Shown: positions 18,611-27,225, counted from the stretch's first letter. The stretch is DNA of 64,000 nt from Rickettsiales bacterium Ac37b (GCA_000746585.2 CP009217.2:496001-560000), one strand, 5' to 3'. The notes: generated by a model not told the origin, from the sequence alone. Numbers and translations: made by a program.

Positions 18611-19693
18611 TTAATCTAGCTTAGCCTTATCCATTTCTTGTATTTCAACCTCAAATGTATTAGATCCAGAAGATAAAATTCCTGCCTGCACCATAAGCCT
18701 AGTACTAGATATACCTTGATCAACTAAATAATTACGTATTGATATAACTCTTTTTAATGATGCACTCCGGGTTTCTGCATCTTGTTCTTTCTCTGCTTTA
18801 ATATAGCCTATAATCTTTAATATCTTGGAATTATCATCATGTAAATCTCGCGCAATTATATTAAGCTTTTTTTCTACATCTTTTAATAACTTTGTCCCAC
18901 CATCAAAATTAATATTATAAATCTTATCCCCCTGATCAACTGCGCTCTCTTCCTTAGGCATAGATTGGTTTTCTAATAATGTTTTTTTAGGTAAATCTGA
19001 GGGAACAGGTATAGGCGGCACCACTGGCGGGGCTGGAGGCACTGGAGGCGTTGGTATTACTGGAGAAACTGGCTTAATAGAAGAATTTTCATTTATCTGT
19101 CCGTTTTGAGGTAATACATTTTGCTTATTTTCAGAATCTTTAACCAACATTTTACTATTTGATTGAGGTTGTACAGAATTATTATTTTCAGGTAACATTA
19201 CAGGTTTTACAATATTTGGTACCACAGGAGAATTTTGTATTTCTGTTTTAGGTAAATCTTGAGTTTTCTTCCCTTGCTCGGATACAACTTCTACAGGGGT
19301 TACTATCGTCATTGGTAAAACTTTTTCATCTTGTTTAGACTGTGCTACTGACTCTGTATGAAGATCCTCTGTAGGTTTAGGTACAGACTGCTTTGCTTTG
19401 GGTAAGACAGTACCGTACTTTATATCCTTAGCTACATATTTTTCCATATTATTATGATGCTTATTTTTTTCATATTTTCTATTTTCTATTTTATCATACA
19501 CTTGATCTTTACAAACTATTGGAAATGCCATGTCTTTCCTGTAAAGAGGGCTATCTTGATTTAATACCTCTAAATGCAATTCAACATCAGGCTTATTATA
19601 TCCCATATCTTTGTATTCAAAAGCCCATGCAGCATTAAAAATAGATACCATAAAATAAGTATATAGTACTACATTCAATAATAACTTTTTCAT
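18611..19693 (-). CDS. Secreted OmpA-C-like protein with proline-rich linker
   Basis: 360 residues. A Sec signal peptide covers residues 1-24 (hydrophobic core, then AAWAFE). A long disordered middle is rich in Q, K, N and prolines (PVIPTPPVPPAPPVVPPIP near residues 212-230). The last 90 residues resemble an OmpA/MotB peptidoglycan-associated domain: INFDGGTKLL, KILKIIGYIKAE, RSASLKRVISIRNYLVDQG and RLMVQAG. The usual NxxLSxxRA motif is only partly kept, so peptidoglycan binding is uncertain. Probably spans the periplasm from the outer membrane or wall. AGGAGG lies upstream of the ATG. Confidence 0.8.
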   Translation of the reverse strand: MKKLLLNVVLYTYFMVSIFNAAWAFEYKDMGYNKPDVELHLEVLNQDSPLYRKDMAFPIVCKDQVYDKIENRKYEKNKHHNNMEKYVAKDIKYGTVLPKAKQSVPKPTEDLHTESVAQSKQDEKVLPMTIVTPVEVVSEQGKKTQDLPKTEIQNSPVVPNIVKPVMLPENNNSVQPQSNSKMLVKDSENKQNVLPQNGQINENSSIKPVSPVIPTPPVPPAPPVVPPIPVPSDLPKKTLLENQSMPKEESAVDQGDKIYNINFDGGTKLLKDVEKKLNIIARDLHDDNSKILKIIGYIKAEKEQDAETRSASLKRVISIRNYLVDQGISSTRLMVQAGILSSGSNTFEVEIQEMDKAKLD

Positions 19694-19763
19694 AATTAGC
19701 TTTTCCTCCTACCAGCAAGCAATTCTTGCTATTATAGACCCCAAATTTTATAACATTCAAGTC

Positions 19764-20543
19764 TTATTTGCTCATTATCGACTCAAAACTTTTATATAAA
19801 CTATTATTAGTTGCTATAACATTATGCCCTATATTACAAAATTCTCCTCCAGCTTCGCGTAACAATAGAATACCAGCCATAATATTACATGACTCATCTT
19901 TGTCTATTGCTATATCATAACGCCCAGCAGCAACATATGCTAAATTTAAACCCACACTTCCCGTAACACGTATTGATATATTATGCTTTATAAAATCGTT
20001 CAGCTTATTTACCATAGTTTGTTCTATATTATTTATAGCTAAAACAGAATTATCAAAATTTTCTCTATTAGATACTCGTAACTTATACCTACCTCGAGTA
20101 GTATCCATATGTTTTTCTAACCACGCACCTTGGCCTTTCTCTGCAAAATATGTTTCTCCAAGTATTGGCATATCTATCACTGATGCTATTACTTCCTTAT
20201 TATTAGAGGTAACTTTTTCTAAAGCTATTGAAATACAGAAAAATGGAGACGCATGCAAGAAATTTACTCGCCCATCTAAAGCATTAATTATCCACTGAAA
20301 CTCACATTTTTCATCATGTATAATTTGTCTATCATGCAATAGAACATTATATGAAGGGCGAGCTCGCTTTAATTCTTCTACAATTATCTTTTCTGCATTT
20401 ATGGCAGCAATATCAACAAATTTATCTGTACCTTTTCTTGATACCTGTAATTGATTTACTTCTCCGAAATCTCTTAGCAAGCGTCTAGACGCTTTGCGCG
20501 TAGCTCCTATCATTACATTTATATTAGCAGTGTAATTATTCAT
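19764..20543 (-). CDS. suhB: SuhB/inositol monophosphatase-like protein with degenerate active site
   Basis: 259 residues with the overall IMPase fold (RKASRRLLRDFGEV, VDIAAINAEKIIVEELKRARP, GSVGLNLAYVAAGRYDIAI, GILLLREAGGEF). Metal ligands are changed. The G-E-E loop reads LLHDRQI. The W-I-V-D-P-L-D-G-T-T motif reads WIINALDGRVNF (first Asp to Asn, Thr to Arg). The W-D-x-A-A-G motif reads CNIMAG (Asp to Asn). Enzyme activity is therefore doubtful. E. coli SuhB also acts with NusA in rRNA antitermination without needing catalysis; such a role could explain retention. Start overlaps the efp stop by one base. Confidence 0.85.
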   Translation of the reverse strand: MNNYTANINVMIGATRKASRRLLRDFGEVNQLQVSRKGTDKFVDIAAINAEKIIVEELKRARPSYNVLLHDRQIIHDEKCEFQWIINALDGRVNFLHASPFFCISIALEKVTSNNKEVIASVIDMPILGETYFAEKGQGAWLEKHMDTTRGRYKLRVSNRENFDNSVLAINNIEQTMVNKLNDFIKHNISIRVTGSVGLNLAYVAAGRYDIAIDKDESCNIMAGILLLREAGGEFCNIGHNVIATNNSLYKSFESIMSK

Positions 20544-21109
20544 TATTTAGCTCGTTCAACATATGTAAGGTCTGAAGTTTTTACAATAATTTTTGTACCA
20601 CTTTCAATAAATGGAGGCACCATAATACGTAATCCATTTTCTAATTTAGCAGGTTTATATGAAGATGAAACTGTTTGACCTTTAATAACACTATCTGCTT
20701 CTATTACAGTAAGAATTACAGTATCAGGTAATATAACGTTCAATGCTTTTTCGTCATGACTTTCAATAACCACTTCCATACCTTCCTTTAGAAATGCTAC
20801 TTTTTCACCTAATATATTTTGATCTATAATTAGCTGTTCATATGTTTCTTTATCCATAAAAGTAATCTTATCATCTTCCGTGTAAAGATATGTATATTCT
20901 TTTTGATCCAAACGTACTTTTTCTACTTCCTCTGTAGAACGAAACCTTTCATTAATTTTTGTACCTGTCACAATTTCTTTCATTTCTACTTGAACAAACG
21001 CTCCACCTTTACCAGGCATAGCCCAGGTTGGAGTTTTACTTACTATATATAATTTGCCTTTATATTCCAAAATATTTCCAGCTTTTATATCATTTGCAAT
21101 TATTCTCAT
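20543..21109 (-). CDS. efp: Elongation factor P
   Basis: 188 residues, three beta domains. The modifiable lysine is K34 in AMPGKGGAF. It rescues ribosomes stalled on polyproline. This fits a genome with a polyproline protein next door (18611-19693). GAGG precedes the ATG. It overlaps the aldolase stop by four bases (ATGA) and its own stop overlaps the suhB start, so fbaB-efp-suhB are translationally coupled. Confidence 0.97.
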   Translation of the reverse strand: MRIIANDIKAGNILEYKGKLYIVSKTPTWAMPGKGGAFVQVEMKEIVTGTKINERFRSTEEVEKVRLDQKEYTYLYTEDDKITFMDKETYEQLIIDQNILGEKVAFLKEGMEVVIESHDEKALNVILPDTVILTVIEADSVIKGQTVSSSYKPAKLENGLRIMVPPFIESGTKIIVKTSDLTYVERAK

Positions 21110-22032
21110 GAATTATTTCCTCTATAAATTTCTATAATTTTATTTAACATTTCCAATGCATCTTTACGGCTACGCTGAAAACTATTACGACCTATAATAG
21201 ATCCACTACCTCCACCATGATAAATTTCCTGAATTTCTTTATATAAATCATCAACATTCTTATTTACACCGCCAGAAAACACTACTAAACGCTTACCATT
21301 AAAACAGGCTTGTTTAATATGCTTAATTCTATTTTGTAAACTATTTAAATCCATATTTTCATATATTTTTTTAGCTTCTATTTGTTCAATATATGCAGTA
21401 GGAGGTTTTACTTTAATAATATGCGCACCTATTAAAGCTGCAATATGGGCAGCGTAAGCACATACATCTATTGCCGTTTCACCTTCCTTGGATAAATCAC
21501 CACCACGCGGATATGACCATACTACAGTGGCCAACCCATAAGATTTAGCTTCAGCAATAAGCTCTTTGGCTTCTTCAATCATATCAAAAGCTGCCCCAGA
21601 GCCAGGATAAATAGTTAAGCCAATAGCAGAGCACCCTAAATGCAAAGCATCTTTTACAGTAGCCGTAATCGCCTGATTAGGTATATTATCCCTTGGAACT
21701 AATGAATTAGAGCTATTTAATTTTAATATAGTTGGTATATATCCAGCAAAATTTGAAGCTCCAGCTGCAAGCATACCAAAAGGTGCTGCATAAGCACTTA
21801 AACCAGCTTCTATAGCTAATTTATAATGATAATAAGGATCATAAGCGTCTTCATTTACAGCAAAACTACGCCCTGGACCATGCTCAAAACCCTGATCAAC
21901 AGGCAATATTAATAATCGACCTGTACCACCTAATTTGCCCTGCAATAATATTCTACTTAAATTTGTTTTTACTCCCGGACTATCGCTCTCATAATGATCT
22001 AAAATGTTTTTTATTGTTTGATTTAATTCCAT
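21106..22032 (-). CDS. fbaB: Class I fructose-bisphosphate aldolase, DhnA/FbaB type
   Basis: 308 residues. ILPVDQGFEHGPGRSF is the archaeal-type class I aldolase signature. Schiff-base Lys207 is in HIIKVKPP, and the phosphate loops are FSGGVNKN and GGGSGSIIGRNSFQR. It cleaves or forms fructose-1,6-bisphosphate. With GlpX it gives the upper gluconeogenic steps. First gene of the overlapping fbaB-efp-suhB operon. Confidence 0.95.
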   Translation of the reverse strand: MELNQTIKNILDHYESDSPGVKTNLSRILLQGKLGGTGRLLILPVDQGFEHGPGRSFAVNEDAYDPYYHYKLAIEAGLSAYAAPFGMLAAGASNFAGYIPTILKLNSSNSLVPRDNIPNQAITATVKDALHLGCSAIGLTIYPGSGAAFDMIEEAKELIAEAKSYGLATVVWSYPRGGDLSKEGETAIDVCAYAAHIAALIGAHIIKVKPPTAYIEQIEAKKIYENMDLNSLQNRIKHIKQACFNGKRLVVFSGGVNKNVDDLYKEIQEIYHGGGSGSIIGRNSFQRSRKDALEMLNKIIEIYRGNNS

Positions 22033-22376
22033 ATTGTGTGTTCCTCTAAATAGTAAACTTTACCTTTTTATCTAATGAATAACATTATCTAATTTAGAAT
22101 TTTACTTTATTATATACTTTTATAATATATCCTTATCTATATAATACATTTAACAACATAATCAAATACTTTACTTCATATTCTAAAAACAGAATTAAAT
22201 TTTAATCTTATTAACTTATTTATCTTATCTTAATATATAAAATTTCTAATCGTATTATAAGCGTTTTCTTAATTTTTAAATTATTTTTAGAAATACAATA
22301 ATTGACATATAAATTTATTAAGTATTTACTATTTAATTATTATAGTAATTAAATAAATATTTATGGAGATATTAAT
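22033..22376. other. Intergenic gap upstream of divergent orphan genes
   Basis: About 340 bases between the divergent aldolase operon and the orphan gene at 22377. It contains one good promoter-like element (22302) but no further gene or repeat that I can support. Confidence 0.5.
22302..22332 (+). promoter_or_regulatory. Possible sigma-70 promoter for the 22377 orphan
   Basis: A perfect TTGACA at 22302-22307 is followed, 17-19 bases later, by TTTACTAT. The -10 match is poor, so only the -35 is convincing. It lies about 45 bases before the start of the 22377 gene. Confidence 0.4.
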
Positions 22377-22556
22377 ATGTTAAATAATAACTTAAACAAT
22401 ACCAACTTCTTATATCTGCATACTCCAAAACAACCTGGCTATTTTTCTGAAATAGATTTAAATGAACACGAAAATAGCTATCAACCTCAAGTTCTATTGG
22501 TAAATTTAACTTTACCATATATACAAAATTCTTCTTATAATAATGACTATACTTGA
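22377..22556 (+). CDS. Small hypothetical protein (59 residues)
   Basis: An ATG preceded by GGAG with seven or eight bases spacing. The product is rich in N, Y and L (LNNNLNNTNFLYLH at the start). No domain. Its last 14 bases overlap the next orphan frame at 22543. It may be a separate coupled gene or the first piece of a frameshifted longer gene. Confidence 0.45.
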   Translation: MLNNNLNNTNFLYLHTPKQPGYFSEIDLNEHENSYQPQVLLVNLTLPYIQNSSYNNDYT

Positions 22557-23100
22557 TAATTCGTGTAATATAAGTCTAAACGCAAATAATACGACCAATA
22601 TACAAGTTATATATTATAATAACTCATTATATAGTCAAATTAATCAAAATGTGATTTGTAAGTCTAGTTTTACCTATGGCACAGAACAAGAAGTAGATAC
22701 ACGTACTATATCTTACTTGAATAATGCATTTAATTATGTTGAAAATTATATATGTCCTGGTCATGTTGATGAATATAACAAATATTGCTCTATAGAAGGC
22801 AATTCTAGCTATAGTTATATAAGTAATGTACTTGCTTCAGTTTCACATTCTATATGCCCAGTGCAATACGATATTACTGCCAATGCTTTACATAATGATA
22901 CTTATATTCAAGATGTGTCTAATCTGGACAATACAACATGCCTAAATAATTCTAGTCACCATATAGCATGGTTAGAAGCTGCTGCAATTCAACTTACAAA
23001 TTTCATTATAATTTACAGGAATTTTAATTTACTTGAAACATACATATACAAAATTAAATTCTCCCTCACCTCTCAGCCCAGTAGAACAAAACCTACTTAA
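22543..23100 (+). CDS. Hypothetical protein, probably frameshifted near its end
   Basis: 185 residues in this frame, rich in N, Y, S, T and with eight cysteines. No domain is recognised and no signal peptide is clear. It overlaps the preceding small frame by 14 bases. The last ~20 residues (KIKFSLTSQPSRTKPT) look non-coding in style, while the overlapping +1 frame from 23033 looks protein-like. A frameshift somewhere in 23012-23100 would fuse the two. Possible lineage-specific secreted protein or decaying gene. Confidence 0.5.
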   Translation: MTILDNSCNISLNANNTTNIQVIYYNNSLYSQINQNVICKSSFTYGTEQEVDTRTISYLNNAFNYVENYICPGHVDEYNKYCSIEGNSSYSYISNVLASVSHSICPVQYDITANALHNDTYIQDVSNLDNTTCLNNSSHHIAWLEAAAIQLTNFIIIYRNFNLLETYIYKIKFSLTSQPSRTKPT

Positions 23101-23251
23101 GGCATTTGGATACGCACTTATGCATCCCATACCATCTGATATATCTCAAGACCAAAATGCACCACAAGATAATATATATGAAAATATTCCTAATACAATC
23201 TATGAAAATATTCCACCTGCAGGTATAATACTTACACCAGCAGAGGCATAA
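23033..23251 (+). CDS. C-terminal frame with tandem IYENIP motif
   Basis: 72 codons, only a TTG start at 23033 and no ribosome binding site at correct distance; an in-frame stop lies at 23009. It is best read as the shifted tail of the 22543 gene. The tail contains DNIYENIPNTIYENIPPAG, a tyrosine motif repeated twice nine residues apart, recalling the EPIYA-like motifs phosphorylated in effectors such as Anaplasma AnkA. That link is by pattern only. Confidence 0.45.
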   Translation: MKHTYTKLNSPSPLSPVEQNLLKAFGYALMHPIPSDISQDQNAPQDNIYENIPNTIYENIPPAGIILTPAEA

Positions 23252-23263
23252 GTTTATAAATAT

Positions 23264-24082
23264 TTAATTATAACATTTTGCACAATGCTCTATCGATTCA
23301 CCTGTATGCTTTAAATCATCCGTAGTTAGAATTTTTTGACAAACTTTACACAGCATACTATGAATAGGGTTTAGTTCTGCATCTACAGCCACTCTATCAT
23401 CAAAAACAAAACAATCTCCTTGCCATTTACCACTTACATTCTTTGTATCTTGAAAATACTGTAAAATTCCACCTTTTAAATGATATACTTCTTGAAATCC
23501 TCTTTCCTTGAGGTAAGCAGTGGATTTCTCGCATCTAATTCCACCCGTACAATACATTGCTATTTTAGCATCTTTAGCTCCTGCAATATTATTTTCTATC
23601 CATATAGGAAGCTCCGTAAAAGTACGCGTTTTAGGATTAATAGCACCTTCAAATATACCCAGTGCAACTTCATAATTATTACGAGTGTCTATTGTGATAA
23701 CATCTTTACGTGAAATAAATTCATCCCAATCTTTAGGTTCTATATATTGCCCATTTTCTTTCATATTTAATTCACCAGCCTTCATTCTTACGATTTCCTG
23801 TTTTAACTTAACTTTCATACGCAAAAATGGATGATCTTTTACATAATTTTCTTTTAAAAAAGAATTATATACGTTAACCCCTATATTATTTTGTAAATAA
23901 TCATATAAGTGAGTAACATTTTTTCTGGTCCCAGAAATAGATGCGTTTATACCTTCAAGCGCGAGTAATATTGTACCTTTTAATTCATTAGCACGGCAAA
24001 ACTCTAATAATGGCCATTTCCACTCTTGATATGAATCAAGATTAGTAAATTTATAAAAGCTACTCACAACCATATCACTCAT
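23264..24082 (-). CDS. trhO: tRNA uridine(34) hydroxylase TrhO (rhodanese family)
   Basis: 272 residues. A ferredoxin-like N-terminal domain (LEGINASISGTR) is followed by a rhodanese domain with catalytic Cys about 178 in MYCTGGIRCEKS and the C-terminal Cys-rich part (MLCKVCQKIL, HCAKCYN). TrhO makes 5-hydroxyuridine at tRNA wobble position. The frame opens with GTG at 24091, but AGGTGG is five bases before the ATG at 24082, which is preferred. Confidence 0.93.
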   Translation of the reverse strand: MSDMVVSSFYKFTNLDSYQEWKWPLLEFCRANELKGTILLALEGINASISGTRKNVTHLYDYLQNNIGVNVYNSFLKENYVKDHPFLRMKVKLKQEIVRMKAGELNMKENGQYIEPKDWDEFISRKDVITIDTRNNYEVALGIFEGAINPKTRTFTELPIWIENNIAGAKDAKIAMYCTGGIRCEKSTAYLKERGFQEVYHLKGGILQYFQDTKNVSGKWQGDCFVFDDRVAVDAELNPIHSMLCKVCQKILTTDDLKHTGESIEHCAKCYN

Positions 24083-24104
24083 ATCTACCACCTATTTTTC
24101 TATA

Positions 24105-24314
24105 TTATTGTTCAATGTCTTCATCCAAAATTGTACAGCTAGCTGAAATATTTTCTTGCATAATTTTATCGTATATTTCTTTACGCAAAATTGCTGTTTC
24201 ACTGGGAAAAGAGCAACCCAATTTTATTGTTTTGCCTTTTATCTCTATAATTTTGATTTCAATTTCATTATTAATGATAATTGCTTCACCTATTTTTCTA
24301 GTAATATATAACAT
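24105..24314 (-). CDS. csrA: Carbon storage regulator CsrA
   Basis: 69 residues beginning MLYITRKIGEAIIINNEI, with KLGCSFP and ILRKEIYDKI. The RNA-binding dimer blocks or stabilises target mRNAs with GGA loops. It is divergent from the flagellar cluster, and CsrA commonly controls flagellin and motility genes or virulence switching. The C-terminal tail is acidic (DEDIEQ). Confidence 0.9.
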   Translation of the reverse strand: MLYITRKIGEAIIINNEIEIKIIEIKGKTIKLGCSFPSETAILRKEIYDKIMQENISASCTILDEDIEQ

Positions 24315-24459
24315 AATAACTACATGTAATTGATCATTATTTTCTGTACTATAACCTTATATGTCATAAGAGCCAAGATTAATTTCAACCGTTTTTACCA
24401 ATTTTTAATAAATATATGCAATATTCATTATTTGTTTCAATTGATAAAGGGATAATAGC

Positions 24460-24828
24460 TTGTTAAATTTAGCACATATTATGAATTTTTATGGAACTAG
24501 GCATCAAGTTTTAAGCGATAACATTTCACGAGTAAACATGCCTAAAGAAAAGGCTTTCGATTTACCATCTCTGACTTCCGCTACCATGCATAAAAAGCTA
24601 CCTATGATGGTAACTGAAACTGGGCATATGGCTGGTAATAAAAGCTCACAAAATTTTAAAATTATTCCTATGCCAGATGCCCAAGAATTGACTATGAATG
24701 GTAATAATATAAATTTAGAACAACAAACCACTAAACTTGCAGAAAATTCAACAGATTATACTTTAGTTGCAAATATGTATAAAAGGATAAAGGCGTTAAG
24801 GAAACTACCATTCTCGAGTAATGTATGA
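24460..24828 (+). CDS. flgB: Flagellar proximal rod protein FlgB
   Basis: 122 residues. The Flg-rod N-terminal pattern is LAHIMNFYGTRHQVLSDNISRVNMP, shown here in short as H-Q-V-L-S-D-N-I. The C-terminal segment TDYTLVANMYKRI is the rod-protein helix. The start is TTG with AAAGGG eight bases upstream. The stop overlaps the flgC start (ATGA). First gene of flgB-flgC-fliE-fliQ. Confidence 0.88.
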   Translation: MLNLAHIMNFYGTRHQVLSDNISRVNMPKEKAFDLPSLTSATMHKKLPMMVTETGHMAGNKSSQNFKIIPMPDAQELTMNGNNINLEQQTTKLAENSTDYTLVANMYKRIKALRKLPFSSNV

Positions 24829-25292
24829 GAAAATTATACCATCTAATATTACTTATTTTATTTCCTAATATTCTTTTTGCTGCAGATCCTTTATTAACCT
24901 CTATCCAAGTTTCAGCTTCTGCATTAAAAGCTCAAAGTGCTAGATTAAAAGTAATAGCTCAAAATATTGCAAATGAAGAATCAACAAGCACTACTCAAGG
25001 CAAAAATCCTTATCGTAGAAAAACTATTGAATTTAAAAGTAAATTTGATCGCCAGCTCAATGCATCAAAAGTTGTAGTATCTAAATATGGACATGATTAC
25101 TCAGATTTTAAAAAGATTTTTAATCCTTCACATCCAGCCGCTGACCGAGATGGATACGTACTATATCCTAATGTTTCAAAGATTATTGAAAATGCCGATG
25201 CGAAGGAAGCCCAAAGAAGTTATGAAGCTAATTTGGGTACAATTGAAATTTCCAAATCAATGGTGGATAAAACTTTAGATATTCTTAGATAA
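24825..25292 (+). CDS. flgC: Flagellar proximal rod protein FlgC with N-terminal signal-like extension
   Basis: 155 residues. The rod signature SALKAQSARLKVIAQNIANEES and C-terminal YEANLGTIEISKSMVDKTLDILR are clear FlgC. Unusually the conserved part is preceded by a Sec-type leader: MRK, a hydrophobic core (LYHLILLILFPNILF) and an A-x-A-like site before DPLL. FlgC is normally leaderless and exported by the flagellar type III apparatus. No internal ATG, GTG or TTG start is available after the leader before the signature, so the leader seems genuine. Confidence 0.9.
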   Translation: MRKLYHLILLILFPNILFAADPLLTSIQVSASALKAQSARLKVIAQNIANEESTSTTQGKNPYRRKTIEFKSKFDRQLNASKVVVSKYGHDYSDFKKIFNPSHPAADRDGYVLYPNVSKIIENADAKEAQRSYEANLGTIEISKSMVDKTLDILR

Positions 25293-25312
25293 ACAATTTA
25301 CAGGTTATAAAT

Positions 25313-25735
25313 ATGACTGCTAACTTTATAAATGCGACCACTGCCTATAATAAAATTTCTGCCATTAAGCCTTCTTTATCACCTATGAATAGTGAATTAC
25401 CTAACACAAATAAAGAATTTAATCAGATATTCCAATCTACATTAAATAATCATAATAAAATAGTAAAAGAAGGAATTATCCCTTCCGCAATTTTATACTC
25501 TTCCAATACATCTAATAATGATGGTATCATGACCTCTTTAATATCTGTATTTGATAATTTACGTCATAAATTAGAAAAATCTGAAAAAGTGACTAATAAG
25601 GCAGCCCTGAAGAAAGCAAACTTAACTGATTTAGTCACAACTGTAAGTGAAGCAGAATTACAATTACAAGAAATTGTATATATACGAGATAAATTAGTAG
25701 GTATATATAAAGAAATCATGTCTATGCAGATTTAA
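25313..25735 (+). CDS. fliE: Flagellar hook-basal body protein FliE
   Basis: 140 residues, a little longer than the usual ~105. The C-terminal third, LTDLVTTVSEAELQLQEI then VYIRDKLVGIYKEIMSMQI, matches the FliE helix that joins the MS ring to the rod. The N-terminal half is variable and disordered, as in the family. Lies between flgC and fliQ, the standard alphaproteobacterial order. Confidence 0.88.
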   Translation: MTANFINATTAYNKISAIKPSLSPMNSELPNTNKEFNQIFQSTLNNHNKIVKEGIIPSAILYSSNTSNNDGIMTSLISVFDNLRHKLEKSEKVTNKAALKKANLTDLVTTVSEAELQLQEIVYIRDKLVGIYKEIMSMQI

Positions 25736-25737
25736 TT

Positions 25738-26004
25738 ATGGAAACAAATTTACTATTAGATATTTCCAAAGAAGCTATGTTTGTATTATTAAAAGTATCT
25801 TTACCAGTTTTAATTATACCGCTGATTGTAGGATTAATTGTATCACTTTTTCAGGCTCTCACACAAATTCAAGAAAACGCCCTTGCTTTTGTACCTAAAA
25901 TAATAGCTGTAGCTTTTTCTTTAATTATTTTTATGCCCTATATATTAGAAAATTTACAAACATTAGTCTTACATATAAATCAATTAATTATTACTACTAG
26001 CTAA
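25738..26004 (+). CDS. fliQ: Flagellar export apparatus protein FliQ
   Basis: 88 residues with two membrane helices (about 15-38 and 52-75). PLIVGLIVSLFQALTQIQE and ALAFVPKIIAV are the family signatures. FliQ is part of the export gate. It starts two bases after the fliE stop. Last gene of the cluster. Confidence 0.93.
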   Translation: METNLLLDISKEAMFVLLKVSLPVLIIPLIVGLIVSLFQALTQIQENALAFVPKIIAVAFSLIIFMPYILENLQTLVLHINQLIITTS

Positions 26005-26288
26005 TATATTATAATTGTAATAATTATTAATAAACAATTTATTATGCTTGACTGCCATAAAATTACCTTTATAATAAAATACTTAAAATAAAACTTATTT
26101 AGGAACTACATTCGTGAGTAATTGTCACTTAATATTTTATCATATTTTTGCCATTCTTTACTGGCTCCGCTAGTCGCGGATCAGGTCATTTTTTTCACAT
26201 ATTATTACATTCATATTTATTTTAATTTTATTCTGTAGGAGAAAGTTATGTACTCTTCACGTATAGTAGCATGGTCAGTATGGTTTAT

Positions 26289-27225
26289 TATAGTCAATTA
26301 AGTTGAGAATGGCATAGAGAAGCCATAATCAATAGCATCGCTAAGGTTATTAAAATTAGTAATGATAGGTTTGATTTTAGCTTTTAAATGAGCCCAATAT
26401 TTTTCAATTGGGTTGAGATCAGGAGAGTAAAGTGGTAAGAATAAAAGTTTACAGCCTATATCTTCTATTAAATTCCTAGTTCTAGCTGACTTATGGAACG
26501 TTGCATTATCAAGTATTACAACTTGACCAAATCTTAGTTCGGGCACCAAACACTGACTAACCCACTCGTTAAAAACTTCTGTATTACATGTGCCCTTGAA
26601 ACACATTGGCGCAATAATTTTCTTCCCAACCTTACCTGCAATAAAGCTTTCTCAATCATGTTTTTTACCTGAGATATCACCATAAACTTTACTTCCTCTG
26701 AGACTGTATCCCCAAGAATAGTACAAATAGCTATCAATTCCACTCTCATCAATATAAACTATATCTTCCGCTTTATAGTTTGCGATAGCTGCCAAAAATA
26801 ATTGCCGTTTTGCTTCATCCCGTTCACGATAGAGTGTGGTCTTTTTTTTCGTGTGATCCCCAAAGTCTTGAATGCCAAACAGATAGCAGCTGTAGACACA
26901 TTAAAAACCTTTGCAAAATCAGATAATAGCCAATTGCTGTTTTTAGACACCTCGTTTAATAATTTGATTGGATCAAGCTTCTTCCATGGCTTAGCTGCTC
27001 GTGTGGCTGCTAAATTCCCGGATTTCGATCTCGATAACCATCTATAAATTGTTCTTTCACCTATGCCAAAAATTCTTGCAGCTTCTTCTCTGGTATAACC
27101 TTTATTAACATAGTGAATTACTTTTTTACGTAAATCTAAGGAATATGCCATTGCTTCTACTGTTTTGGGTTTATGAGCTTTTTAATATATCATATATCAT
27201 GTCTTTATCAACTTAATTTACTATA
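26289..27225 (-). mobile_element. IS630-family insertion sequence, copy 1
   Basis: 937 bases including the duplicated TA at each end. Inverted ends TATAGTCAATTAAGTTGA and, reversed on the right, TATAGTAAATTAAGTTGA differ at one base. The transposase is on the minus strand. It differs from copy 2 (38216-39152) at one recognised base, in the codon giving Pro here and Thr there (AAK-P-WKKL). Inserted in an MFS gene. Confidence 0.95.
26298..27151 (-). pseudogene. IS630 transposase, slippery A8 and an internal TGA
   Basis: ORF A (27151 to 26759) encodes the HTH domain (YTREEAARIFGIGERTIYRW). A run of eight A (minus strand, 26842-26849) permits a -1 shift into ORF B. ORF B reads VYIDESG (first Asp), then ILDNATFHKS (second Asp) and YSPDLNPIEKYWAHLK (Glu) of the DDE triad. 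In ORF B a TGA at 26652-26654 cuts the protein between the first and second Asp (GKKHD-stop-ESFIAG), so this copy should not make active enzyme unless read through. Confidence 0.85.

Noticed and set aside
26461-26752. Separate 72-codon frame in the IS630 element as a gene.
   Set aside because: It is out of frame with the catalytic transposase reading and lacks a domain.
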